49,235 nucleotides of DNA from Croceibacterium_A sp965977975 (GTDB lineage: Bacteria; Pseudomonadota; Alphaproteobacteria; Sphingomonadales; Sphingomonadaceae): contig CBHCZH010000006.1 in assembly GCA_965977975.1 (NCBI GenBank), forward strand, positions 1 through 49,235, read 5' to 3'. Numbering within the stretch: position 1 is the stretch's first letter; each line of letters opens with the position of its first letter. The translations under genes and the position numbers were made by a program. Of the stretch, positions 1-6,098 are shown piece by piece. Below the pieces are notes generated by a model. The model did not search any database, had not been told where the DNA came from, and saw only the letters and a list, made by a program, of their open reading frames with translations.

Positions 1-486
1 CCGAGCCGCGGCCTGATCGGCTATCACGGCGAGTTCCTCTCCGACACCCGCGGCACCGGCATCATGAACCGCCTGTTCGAGAAGTACGGCCCTTACGCCG
101 GCCCGATCCAGGGCCGCCAGAACGGCGTGCTGATCTCGATGGAGCAGGGCGAGGCCGTGCCTTACGCGCTCAACGCCCTCGAAGAGCGCGGCGTGCTGTT
201 CATCAGCCCGGGCGAGAAGCTCTACGAAGGCATGATCATCGGCGAGAACGCCAAGCCGCAGGACCTCGAGGTTAACCCATTGAAGTCCAAGCAGCTCACC
301 AACTTCCGCTCGACCGGCAAGGACGACGCGGTGCGCCTGACCCCGCCCCGCCAGCTGACGCTCGAGCAGGCGATCGCCTACATCCAGGACGACGAGCTGG
401 TCGAGGTGACGCCGCAGTCGATCCGGCTGCGCAAGCGGTATCTCGATCCGCATGAGCGGAAGAAGATGGCGCGTAAGGAGGCCTAA
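1..486 (+). CDS. typA: Ribosome-associated GTPase TypA/BipA, C-terminal part (5' end outside window)
   Basis: The reading frame is open from the first base and gives 161 residues ending ARKEA. It matches the C-terminal domain of TypA/BipA, a translational GTPase that binds the 70S ribosome and helps 50S assembly under stress. Recognisable landmarks are RGLIGYHGEFL near the left edge, GQRQNG-like GRQNGVLIS, LYEGMIIGEN, LTNFRSTGKDDAV, LEQAIAYIQDDELVEVTP and SIRLRKRYL. The GTPase domain is off the window to the left. Two degenerate copies of its last roughly 300 bases follow downstream, so this 3' end appears to be an integration or recombination target. The copy here is intact and keeps its own stop. 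Confidence 0.95.
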   Translation, partial: PSRGLIGYHGEFLSDTRGTGIMNRLFEKYGPYAGPIQGRQNGVLISMEQGEAVPYALNALEERGVLFISPGEKLYEGMIIGENAKPQDLEVNPLKSKQLTNFRSTGKDDAVRLTPPRQLTLEQAIAYIQDDELVEVTPQSIRLRKRYLDPHERKKMARKEA

Positions 487-489
487 CCC

Positions 490-522
490 GATCCTCCCCG
501 GGCTCGCTCGCGGAGGGGGATC
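490..522 (+). terminator. Probable typA transcription terminator hairpin
   Basis: GATCCTCCCCG and CGGAGGGGGATC form an imperfect but strong G/C stem starting four bases after the typA stop. There is no T-run, so this is only a candidate. Confidence 0.4.
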
Positions 523-611
523 GCGTGCAACGCGGTGGAGGGGTGTTTCCGATATCGGGTCCGGAATGGACGAACTTGGCCCCACCGTTCTTGCCATCAT
601 GCCATCAACGG

Positions 612-628
612 CATACCTTTCCGGTATG
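612..628 (+). promoter_or_regulatory. Probable autoregulatory operator of the vapBC module
   Basis: CATACC-TTTCC-GGTATG is a perfect 6-base inverted repeat whose right arm ends in the ATG of the antitoxin gene. Antitoxins of this class repress their own operon through palindromes at the start site. The operator role is inferred from position and symmetry. Confidence 0.5.
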
Positions 629-883
629 AACGCCCCGCAGCTCTCCGTCCGCAGCAAGCGCGCACGCGATCTCGCGCACGAGCTGTCGCGCCGCGAAGGC
701 CGGCCGATCCACGCCATCGTGGAAGAGGCGCTGGTCGAATATGCCCGCCGCCATCCGAAAGAGAGCGCGGCCGCGTTCCTCAAGCGGATGCGTGCGGCCG
801 CCCCGGTGGACGATGCGGCGATCGCCGAGCTCGAAGCGGCGCTCAGGGAGCACAAGGTTCCGCATAAGGGCATCGATCTTTGA
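626..883 (+). CDS. vapB: VapB-type antitoxin (PSK/Rv0623-like)
   Basis: This 85-residue protein has an N-terminal DNA-binding region (LSVRSKRARDLAHELSRREG, about residues 6-25) of the PSK/Rv0623-type VapB family. It is followed by an acidic/basic toxin-binding tail, FLKRMRAAAPVDDAAIAELE, ending HKVPHKGIDL. It should neutralise the VapC encoded next and repress the operon as a complex. The start was chosen at 626 because it lies in a palindrome and fits family length; an in-frame ATG at 599 is the alternative. Its stop overlaps the toxin start in TTGA, so translation is coupled. The tail is nearly the same as that of the broken antitoxin at 1697-1956, whose N-terminus belongs to a different family. 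Confidence 0.85.
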   Translation: MNAPQLSVRSKRARDLAHELSRREGRPIHAIVEEALVEYARRHPKESAAAFLKRMRAAAPVDDAAIAELEAALREHKVPHKGIDL

Positions 884-1293
884 TCCTGCTCGACACGAAT
901 GTCGTGTCGGAGCTGATGAAGGACCGGGCCGATCCGGCCGTCGAGCGCTGGTACGAGGCGAACGAGGAACAGACCGCACTTCCCGCCGTGGCCCTTGCCG
1001 AGCTGTCCTATGGCATCGCGCGGCTGGCCGACGGGCGGAGGCGGCGCGACCTCGAAGCGCGCCTCGCCGAATGGCGGCTGGCTTATGCAACCCGCACGTT
1101 GCCCTTCGGCGCGGCCGCCGCAATGCGTTACGGCCCGATGCTTGCCGAGGTGGTCGCGGCGGGGCGCACGATGTCGCTTCCCGACGCGCAGATCGCCGCG
1201 ACCGCGCTGGTAGAGGGCGCGACGGTGGCGACGCGCAACATCCGCGACTTCACGCCGGCGGGCGTTGGCCTCGTGGATCCGTGGGAGAAGTGA
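880..1293 (+). CDS. vapC: VapC toxin, FitB-like PIN-domain ribonuclease
   Basis: This 137-residue PIN-domain protein starts with TTG in a four-base overlap with vapB. The acidic active-site set is visible: D5 in ILLDTNVVSE, E41 in LAELSYGIA, D102 in LPDAQIAAT and D123 after ATRNIRDF. VapC toxins are Mg-dependent endoribonucleases, usually cutting tRNA or rRNA, held inactive by VapB. The architecture (antitoxin first, overlap, one small toxin) is standard. Unusually, its stop codon (1291-1293) directly abuts a second copy of the typA 3' end, which marks the right edge of an inserted cassette. Confidence 0.9.
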   Translation: MILLDTNVVSELMKDRADPAVERWYEANEEQTALPAVALAELSYGIARLADGRRRRDLEARLAEWRLAYATRTLPFGAAAAMRYGPMLAEVVAAGRTMSLPDAQIAATALVEGATVATRNIRDFTPAGVGLVDPWEK

Positions 1294-1294
1294 G

Positions 1295-1589
1295 GTGGCG
1301 CCCGTCAGCCCGGACGAGAAGCTCTACGAAGGCATGATCATCGGCGAGAACGCGAAGGGGGCGAGGACCTCGAGGCGGGCCCGCTCAAATCCAAGCAGCT
1401 CACCAACTTCCGCTCGACCGGCAAGGACGACGCGGTGCGCCTGACCCCGCCCCGCCAGCTGACGCTCGAGCAGGCGATCGCCTACATCCAGGACGACGAG
1501 CTGGTCGAGGTGACGCCGCAGTCGATCCGGCTGCGCAAGCGGTACCTCGTCCGCATGAGCGGAAGAAGATGGCGCGCAAGGACGGTTAA
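1295..1589 (+). pseudogene. Second copy of the typA 3' end, frameshifted
   Basis: This segment repeats typA from about position 193 to its stop. Bases 1390-1544 are identical to 286-440 (155 bases, offset 1104). It cannot encode the domain in one frame: there is a two-base insertion in the AAGGGGGCGAGG stretch near 1355-1370 and a one-base loss near 1549. It begins one base after the vapC stop and ends in its own TAA. The insertion is shared with the third copy (2608-2907), while the right half is identical to the intact gene, so it is a mosaic, suggesting gene conversion between copies. Confidence 0.9.
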
Positions 1590-1604
1590 GGCGCCCCGTT
1601 GTCA

Positions 1605-1623
1605 CCCCGGACTCGATCCGGGG
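1605..1623. repeat. Short palindrome, REP-like
   Basis: CCCCGGA-CTCGA-TCCGGGG is a perfect 7-base inverted repeat just after the second typA copy. Sequences of this kind recur between genes in many alphaproteobacterial genomes. It could serve as a hairpin terminator; no T-run follows. Confidence 0.5.
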
Positions 1624-1696
1624 TCCGGCTTTCGTTCGTATCCGAAACGGATGCGGTTGGCCGCACTCCCTTGGCCGAACCTGCTATCGCTGCAGC

Positions 1697-1956
1697 ATGA
1701 TTCACGTCGGCCTTCGCGAGGCCAAGACCCGTTTTTGGAGCTGATCGACTTTGCGCTGGCCGGCGAGGATGTGGTGATCACTCGTCGCGGTGTGCCTATG
1801 GCGCGGTTGGAGGCATCATCGGCGCGGGAAAGCACCGAAGCGTTTCTCAAGCGGATGCGGAAAGCAGATCCCGTGGATGAAGCGACAGTTGCCGAGCTAG
1901 AGGCGGCGCTCGCGAAGCACAAAGTTCCACATAACGGAATCGATCTGGAAGCTTGA
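1697..1956 (+). pseudogene. Frameshifted chimeric antitoxin: Phd-type N-terminus with the VapB tail of the first module
   Basis: From ATG 1697 the frame reads MIHVGLREAKTRF, the start of a Phd/YefM-family antitoxin, then hits TGA at 1742 after the TTTTT run at 1732-1736. In the next frame the protein continues as ELIDFALAGEDVVITRRG, the rest of the Phd fold, then AFLKRMRKADPVDEATVAELE and HKVPHNGIDLEA. One missing base in the normal RFSELID codons explains the shift. The C-terminal tail closely matches the tail of the antitoxin at 626-883, although the N-terminal DNA-binding domain is unrelated. No matching toxin follows, so this looks like the remnant of a third module. Confidence 0.8.
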
Positions 1957-1981
1957 ACTTAGTCAACTGGTTGACTAAGTT
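1956..1981 (+). promoter_or_regulatory. Perfect palindromic operator of the phd-vapC module
   Basis: AACTTAGTCAAC, two bases TG, then GTTGACTAAGTT: 12-base arms with perfect symmetry ending six bases before the phd ATG (1988). Phd-family antitoxins bind such palindromes to repress their own operon. The assignment rests on symmetry and position. Confidence 0.75.
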
Positions 1982-1987
1982 GGCGGC

Positions 1988-2224
1988 ATGACTACCGTCA
2001 GCGTTCACGAAGCGAAGACGCATCTATCCCGGCTCCTCAAACAGGTGCAGGCCGGGCAGGAAGTCGTCATAGAAAACAACCGGCGCGCCGTGGCGCGGCT
2101 GGTTCCGATGGACCGCCAGACGAAGGGCCAGCGCATCGGCCTGTTGAAAGGAAAGATCGCGCTCGACGAGCGCTTCTTCGAGCCGCTGGCGGACGACGAG
2201 CTCGCCGCTTGGGAAGGCCATTGA
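1988..2224 (+). CDS. Phd/YefM-family antitoxin
   Basis: This 78-residue protein begins MTTVSVHEAKTHLSRLLKQV and continues GQEVVIENNRRAVARLVP, the conserved Phd/YefM DNA-binding fold. Its short C-terminal tail (DERFFEPLADDELAAWEGH) should wrap and inhibit the toxin. Both the perfect palindrome just upstream and the TTGA overlap with the toxin start point to autoregulation and coupled translation. The tail differs from that of the relic antitoxin 30 bases upstream, so the two antitoxins are not specific for the same toxin. Confidence 0.9.
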   Translation: MTTVSVHEAKTHLSRLLKQVQAGQEVVIENNRRAVARLVPMDRQTKGQRIGLLKGKIALDERFFEPLADDELAAWEGH

Positions 2225-2607
2225 GGCTTCTGCTCGATACGCATGCGCTGATCTGGGCACTGGGCGATAGCCCGCGCCTGGGGCGCGCGGCGCGCGAAGC
2301 GATCGAAGCCGATGAGAACGAAATCCTGGTCAGCGCCGCATCGGCCATGGAAGTGACGACGAAGCACGGGCTTGGGAAGCTCGACGACGTCGCCGACCTG
2401 GTGCGCGATTTCACGGGCATTCTCACCGCCGCCGATTACGACGTACTGCCGATCGCCCTGGATCACGCTGTGCTCGCCGGTTCGCTGAACATCGCGCACA
2501 GGGACCCGTTCGACCGACTGCTGATAGCGCAGGCGCGGCTCGAGGGAATACCGCTCGTTTCCAACGAAAAGCTGTTCGACGATTTCGGCGTGGAACGGAT
2601 TTGGTAG
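2221..2607 (+). CDS. vapC: VapC toxin, PIN-domain ribonuclease (second module)
   Basis: This 128-residue PIN-domain protein starts with TTG in the same TTGA overlap used by the first module. Active-site acids are D6 (LLLDTHALIW), E44 (SAASAMEVTTKHGLGKL), D95 and D98 (AHRDPFDRLLIAQA), with N115 in LVSNEKLFD. The HALIW and RDPFDRLLIAQA motifs place it in the Phd-partnered VapC subgroup, different from the FitB-like toxin at 880-1293. It is predicted to be an endoribonuclease. A third typA 3'-end copy starts at the base after its stop codon, the same junction as in the first module. Confidence 0.9.
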   Translation: MRLLLDTHALIWALGDSPRLGRAAREAIEADENEILVSAASAMEVTTKHGLGKLDDVADLVRDFTGILTAADYDVLPIALDHAVLAGSLNIAHRDPFDRLLIAQARLEGIPLVSNEKLFDDFGVERIW

Positions 2608-2907
2608 CGGGCACGCTGTTCGTCAGCCCCGGCGAGAAGCTCTACGAAGGCATGATCATCGGCGAGAACGCGAAGGGGGCGAGGACCTCGAGGTCAACCC
2701 CTTGAAGTCCAAGCAGCTCACCATGTCCGCTCCACCGGCAGGGACGACGCGGTGCGGCTCACCCCGCCGCGCCGGCTGACGCTCGAGCAGGCGATCGCCT
2801 ATATCCTGGACGACGAGCTGGTCGAAGTGACCCCGCAGAGCATCCGGCTGAGGAAGCGGTACCTCGATCCGCATGAGCGGAAGAAGATGGCGCGCAAGGA
2901 GGGGTAG
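2608..2907 (+). pseudogene. Third copy of the typA 3' end, frameshifted
   Basis: This copy aligns with typA from about position 187 to the stop (TAG 2905-2907). It is more diverged than the second copy, with many synonymous-type changes such as CTCACCCCGCCGCGCCGG. It shares the AAGGGGGCGAGG insertion with copy two and has lost a base near 2723, so it does not encode a protein. Copies two and three therefore descend from one already damaged fragment. Everything from here to about 6000 is lower in GC and looks acquired. Confidence 0.88.
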
Positions 2908-3054
2908 GGGGTGCCGGCATTGTGCAAATAGGCATTTTCGGGCTACTTCAACCCCGCCGCCCGTGAGGCCAACTCCCTCAAGAAGCATGGAGCTCGCGCG
3001 GATCCAACTCCTGTCGCGCCAAACGATTTCTTGTGAGTCTCGCTGTGCTGCAGT

Positions 3055-3075
3055 ATTCCTTTTGCCAAAGGGAAT
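3055..3075 (+). promoter_or_regulatory. Near-perfect palindrome upstream of the peptide gene
   Basis: ATTCCTTTTG, one base C, CAAAGGGAAT: 10-base arms with one mismatch, ending just before the ribosome binding site GGAGGA (3077-3082). It could be an operator or an mRNA hairpin controlling the peptide gene. No regulator gene is present in the cluster. Confidence 0.4.
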
Positions 3076-3086
3076 CGGAGGACAGC

Positions 3087-3296
3087 ATGCGCAGCGATCG
3101 ACTGGCACCTTCTCTCGACATGAGTTCGGCCGCAGTTCCCAAAGCGACTCCAAAATTCTCAGCCGACGAACTTGCTGCCTCTCGCCATGAAAAGGTCAGG
3201 CGTGTCGCCGCGCTGTTGAACGACCCGAGTGTGATGGACCGGATACGCGCATATAACGAGACCTATTGGGACCAGGCGTGGGATCAAACCTGGTAA
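3087..3296 (+). CDS. Candidate RiPP precursor peptide with a WDQ-repeat C-terminus
   Basis: This 69-residue peptide starts at ATG 3087, five bases after a strong GGAGGA. The first part (about residues 1-50) is a charged, helix-prone leader-like stretch including DELAASRHEKVRRVAALLND. The end, YWDQAWDQTW, has Trp at 61, 65 and 69, a four-residue period with two identical Trp-Asp-Gln tripeptides. This is the layout expected of a ribosomal peptide with a leader and an aromatic core. It is followed by an overlapping gene and a radical SAM/SPASM maturase. Such enzymes crosslink aromatic residues within Xaa1-Xaa2-Xaa3 motifs in related systems. The modification itself is inferred; I do not recognise the precursor family. 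Confidence 0.65.
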   Translation: MRSDRLAPSLDMSSAAVPKATPKFSADELAASRHEKVRRVAALLNDPSVMDRIRAYNETYWDQAWDQTW

Positions 3297-4120
3297 TTAA
3301 ACAGCCAGGCGATACCACAGGCCTGGAGGCCTTGGCGAAGCTCTGCGATCTTGGAATTATTGACAGCGAGTCTCAACTAGCGCAGCTCCTATCTAAGAAG
3401 ATTGACCGCGCTTATTCTAAGATGAGGTATGAGCTCTGTGAAGAACTTGCTATCTTCCCTTCGAACTGGAGAATAAGTTCCACTTACGCGCTTGCCTATT
3501 CCATTTTAGTTGATTTCGTTTACGACGAAGAGCTGCCAATACGGCGGAGAATACGCCTGCACCAAGGCGCTGCGATGATCCTGACCTGGCTAGCTGCGGA
3601 AGCGAGCGTGCGTCCGGTCAGTAGATCCGCCGCGCTGCACGAGCATCTGCAAAAGCAATCCCTCTATCAAATCCTCGAGAGGGAGTGGGGTGACCCAAGC
3701 CGATACGCAGCGAGATATCTTGATCTCTCAAGGTATCATGAGAAGCAGAATATGTATCTGTATCCGATACAGTTGCTAGCGAAGGACGCGCGACAACACC
3801 TATCCTCGGTTTATCGCGACTTTTTCATTTTTGAACTGCTCGCGGACGATATTATCGATTACACCGAGGACGCTGAGCGAGAGGTGTTGTCGTATGCCAT
3901 AGTGCATGCGATGCGGGAGTGTGGACGTAACTGGCGCGATTTTGACTCAGGATGCTTGTTAGATTTGTTTAGGCCGGCTCTTTTCGATATCCAAGAACGC
4001 ATCAGGCTTGAGGCAGCGAAACTTTCGCCTACACATGCCGCGGTGGCGTGGGAGCTTCTCGACGAGACGCAACGCACGATGGATATTCTGGCCAAATCAA
4101 CTAAGGGGGGTGGTTCGTGA
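3278..4120 (+). CDS. Unidentified protein of the RiPP-like cluster, with class I isoprenoid-synthase-like Asp motifs
   Basis: The frame is open from 3266 and has no ATG near its start. GTG 3278 (280 residues), TTG 3266 and CTG 3290 are possible, all inside or at the end of the peptide gene, so translation is probably coupled. The protein looks all-helical and soluble. Two acidic motifs about 110 residues apart stand out: LVDFVYDEELPIRRRIRLHQ and ELLADDIIDYTEDAE. Their order and the following basic residues resemble the first and second Asp-rich motifs of polyprenyl diphosphate synthases, but the first motif lacks the full DDxxD, so the family is not established. It overlaps the radical SAM gene in GTGA. 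Codon use is AT-richer than in the flanks. Confidence 0.75.
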   Translation: MGSNLVIKQPGDTTGLEALAKLCDLGIIDSESQLAQLLSKKIDRAYSKMRYELCEELAIFPSNWRISSTYALAYSILVDFVYDEELPIRRRIRLHQGAAMILTWLAAEASVRPVSRSAALHEHLQKQSLYQILEREWGDPSRYAARYLDLSRYHEKQNMYLYPIQLLAKDARQHLSSVYRDFFIFELLADDIIDYTEDAEREVLSYAIVHAMRECGRNWRDFDSGCLLDLFRPALFDIQERIRLEAAKLSPTHAAVAWELLDETQRTMDILAKSTKGGGS

Positions 4121-5262
4121 CTGCGAACAGCACACAAGGCCAGCATTTAACCCCCATTGTGGAGTTAACGGAAGATTGCAACCTGGGTTGTAGGTATTGC
4201 TACACCGGGTCAGCCTTTTTGAAGCCTGGAAAGACGAAGCTCATCAACGAGCGTTTCGTAGCTTCCAAACCTTTTCTGTTAGATGCCTTTGATCAGATCG
4301 TTACCTATAACAGTGGTGCATCTACGTTGATAATATTCCACGGTGGCGAACCGCTGCTGATAGAGCCGCAAAACTGGCGAGGGTTGCTCGAGGCCTCTAG
4401 GTCGCGACACCCAGCATTGAGGTTCAGTGTACAAACTAACGGCACAATGATCGATGACGATTTTTGCCAAGTTTTCAAGGATTTTGAGGTCCGCGTTGGA
4501 GTCAGCCTCGACGGTCCGGCTTTTTTGAACGATTTGACGCGTCCCAACAAGGCAGGGGGGTCTTCGTTTCGGGCCGTTTGGGATGGAATCGAGAAGCTGA
4601 AGGATGCGGGGGTCGGACTTGGTGTTCTCGTTACGCTGACGGCCGCGAATGTCGCATTTATGGAGGAAATCTATCGCTTCTTCGCAGAACGCGGGGTGCC
4701 GTTTTCGATGCGGCCAATTTTTGGATCGGCCTTTGCCGATACATCGGAGTTGGGTATTCCGCCTGATCAATACGCTCAGGCGTTTTGTCGGGTGTTCGAT
4801 CTTTGGTTCGACGATCCTAATTCGGACTTTTCCATGATTTCCGAGTTTTCCACTATGATGGCTCAGCTCGCGGAGCCGATTGAGGGCTGGGTTTCCTGTT
4901 CATTCACTAGAGCTTGCGCCGAGCATTTCATCTCCTTCGATTTGGATGGCCGTGTATCGCCCTGTAATCGATTTCACGGCAACGAAAAATTCGTTTACGG
5001 CAATCTCCGTGATGAACCACTAAGCGCACTAATGGGTGGCAGGATTCCCACGGCGCTGGCGACCAGGTGGGAGAAACTTGATAAAGCAGAATGCGGATCG
5101 TGCGACATGAAAGAGTTTTGCTATGGGGGGTGTCCCGCAAACGTTGTAGCCGCCACTGGAAACTACTTCGCTAGGGACATCTACTGTGGAGCTTACAAGA
5201 CCATCCATGCCCATGTGATCGGGCGGATGAGAGCGACTCTCGCTTATGAAGCGGCCGTATAG
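4117..5262 (+). CDS. Radical SAM/SPASM peptide maturase
   Basis: This 381-residue protein starts with GTG overlapping the upstream stop. The radical SAM cluster motif is C21-x3-C25-x2-C28 (EDCNLGCRYCY), followed by FHGGEPLL, the usual GGEP strand. The C-terminus has a complete SPASM arrangement: C267-x10-G-x4-C283, then C326-x2-C329-x5-C335-x3-C339, then C357, with an extra C261. Such enzymes use S-adenosylmethionine to generate a 5'-deoxyadenosyl radical and auxiliary 4Fe-4S clusters to install C-C, C-S or C-O crosslinks or epimerise residues in ribosomal peptides. The nearby WDQ peptide is the obvious substrate. No separate leader-binding protein is seen; recognition may be through the unidentified upstream protein. 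Confidence 0.93.
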   Translation: MTANSTQGQHLTPIVELTEDCNLGCRYCYTGSAFLKPGKTKLINERFVASKPFLLDAFDQIVTYNSGASTLIIFHGGEPLLIEPQNWRGLLEASRSRHPALRFSVQTNGTMIDDDFCQVFKDFEVRVGVSLDGPAFLNDLTRPNKAGGSSFRAVWDGIEKLKDAGVGLGVLVTLTAANVAFMEEIYRFFAERGVPFSMRPIFGSAFADTSELGIPPDQYAQAFCRVFDLWFDDPNSDFSMISEFSTMMAQLAEPIEGWVSCSFTRACAEHFISFDLDGRVSPCNRFHGNEKFVYGNLRDEPLSALMGGRIPTALATRWEKLDKAECGSCDMKEFCYGGCPANVVAATGNYFARDIYCGAYKTIHAHVIGRMRATLAYEAAV

Positions 5263-5998
5263 CGATCATAGGACCCGCATTAACGGCTCGGTCGTACGTC
5301 AGTCGTTTCGAGGTTCACACGAGTTTCGAAACGTCTGCGCTTTGCGTGCGCGATGTCGGGACATCGTTCCACATATGGCTCTATGCCATAGTCGCTATTT
5401 CTTGTCTCGACGCATGAGTTCGGTCCAACTGCGCAGGCTTGAGCCAAGCGATGTCGCGCGCCTTTGGTTCAACGTAACTCGTACCCTGCACGCGGTTAAA
5501 GGCGGCGATTACACGCAGGGTGTGTACGGGCCCGTTTCGTTCGATGACCTTAACTCGGATATGACATTTTGGGTTCAAGCCCTTTGCACAGTAGAAGCGC
5601 TCGTCTCGTTATTGCCAGAACCTAGTAGCGAGCTGCGCGCATCTCTATCGCGCTTTTCAGAACAGGTTGAAATATTACAGGATTGGGAGCCGGCTAATGG
5701 GTATAATTGGTTGCACGGTGATCTACATATAGGAAACCTTGTTCAGGGTCCGGAAGGGTTGCGTATAATAGACTTTGAATACATGCGCTTTGGCCCTCGC
5801 GAATTGGACTTCGCAGCTCTCGAAAGAAGTTTGCTTGCGCGATTGCCCAAGGCCGCACGACTCCCTTTTGTCTCTGAATTCGGCATCGTTGCGAAGCGGT
5901 CGGGCCTAGAGGCCCGGCTCCTGAGCGCGAGTCGGACGGCCTTGCAAGCTTTAACATTGGCTCGCCGGGAACTAGCGCAAGGCAGCCGAGCGAATTAG
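5246..5998 (+). CDS. APH-fold phosphotransferase with a reduced N-lobe
   Basis: This 250-residue protein starts inside the last 17 bases of the radical SAM gene. The kinase C-lobe is clear: H157-G-D159-L-H161-I-G-N164 (catalytic loop of aminoglycoside/choline-type kinases) and D176 in LRIIDFEYM, the Mg-binding DFG equivalent. The N-lobe is short. I cannot identify a glycine-rich strand or the ATP-binding Lys with confidence, and E26 in SHEFRNV may be the helix C Glu. In this operon it could phosphorylate the peptide or a small molecule, or give self-protection. It could also be an inactive relic because of the short N-lobe. Low GC matches the rest of the cluster. Confidence 0.75.
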   Translation: MKRPYSDHRTRINGSVVRQSFRGSHEFRNVCALRARCRDIVPHMALCHSRYFLSRRMSSVQLRRLEPSDVARLWFNVTRTLHAVKGGDYTQGVYGPVSFDDLNSDMTFWVQALCTVEALVSLLPEPSSELRASLSRFSEQVEILQDWEPANGYNWLHGDLHIGNLVQGPEGLRIIDFEYMRFGPRELDFAALERSLLARLPKAARLPFVSEFGIVAKRSGLEARLLSASRTALQALTLARRELAQGSRAN

Positions 5999-6014
5999 AG
6001 ACTTGGTAAGTCTC
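5998..6014 (+). terminator. Hairpin at the end of the RiPP-like operon
   Basis: GAGACTT-GGT-AAGTCTC is a perfect 7-base stem starting on the last base of the kinase stop codon. No uninterrupted T-run follows, so termination is possible rather than shown. Confidence 0.4.
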
Positions 6015-6024
6015 CACGAAAAAC

Positions 6025-6092
6025 CATTTTCCTACAGCCCCCCACCCATGCTCCACCCTGGCGAATCACCTTTTGTTCCGCTCGCCAGGAGA
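6025..6092 (+). repeat. Conserved 5' leader element, copy 1
   Basis: Two blocks are shared with 10836-10904. CATTTTCCTACAGCCCCCC (6025-6043) is identical in both. The 22 bases 6071-6092, beginning TTTTGTTC and ending GCTCGCCAGGAGA, differ at one base. The spacers (27 and 28 bases) are not conserved except for CCTGGC. The second block ends in the ribosome binding site of the next small gene. It looks like a dispersed promoter/leader unit of unknown regulation. Confidence 0.65.
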
Positions 6093-6098
6093 ACCGCC

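Noticed and set aside
1725..1745. Programmed -1 frameshift in the chimeric antitoxin at the T5 run
   Set aside because: The A-site codon TGG would not re-pair well after a -1 slip, there is no clear stimulatory structure, and restoring one base gives the normal RFSELID motif. Simple decay is the better explanation.
2656..3153. Minus-strand 165-codon frame over the third typA fragment
   Set aside because: It is antisense to the typA remnant and to the peptide gene region, with no plausible domain or ribosome binding site.
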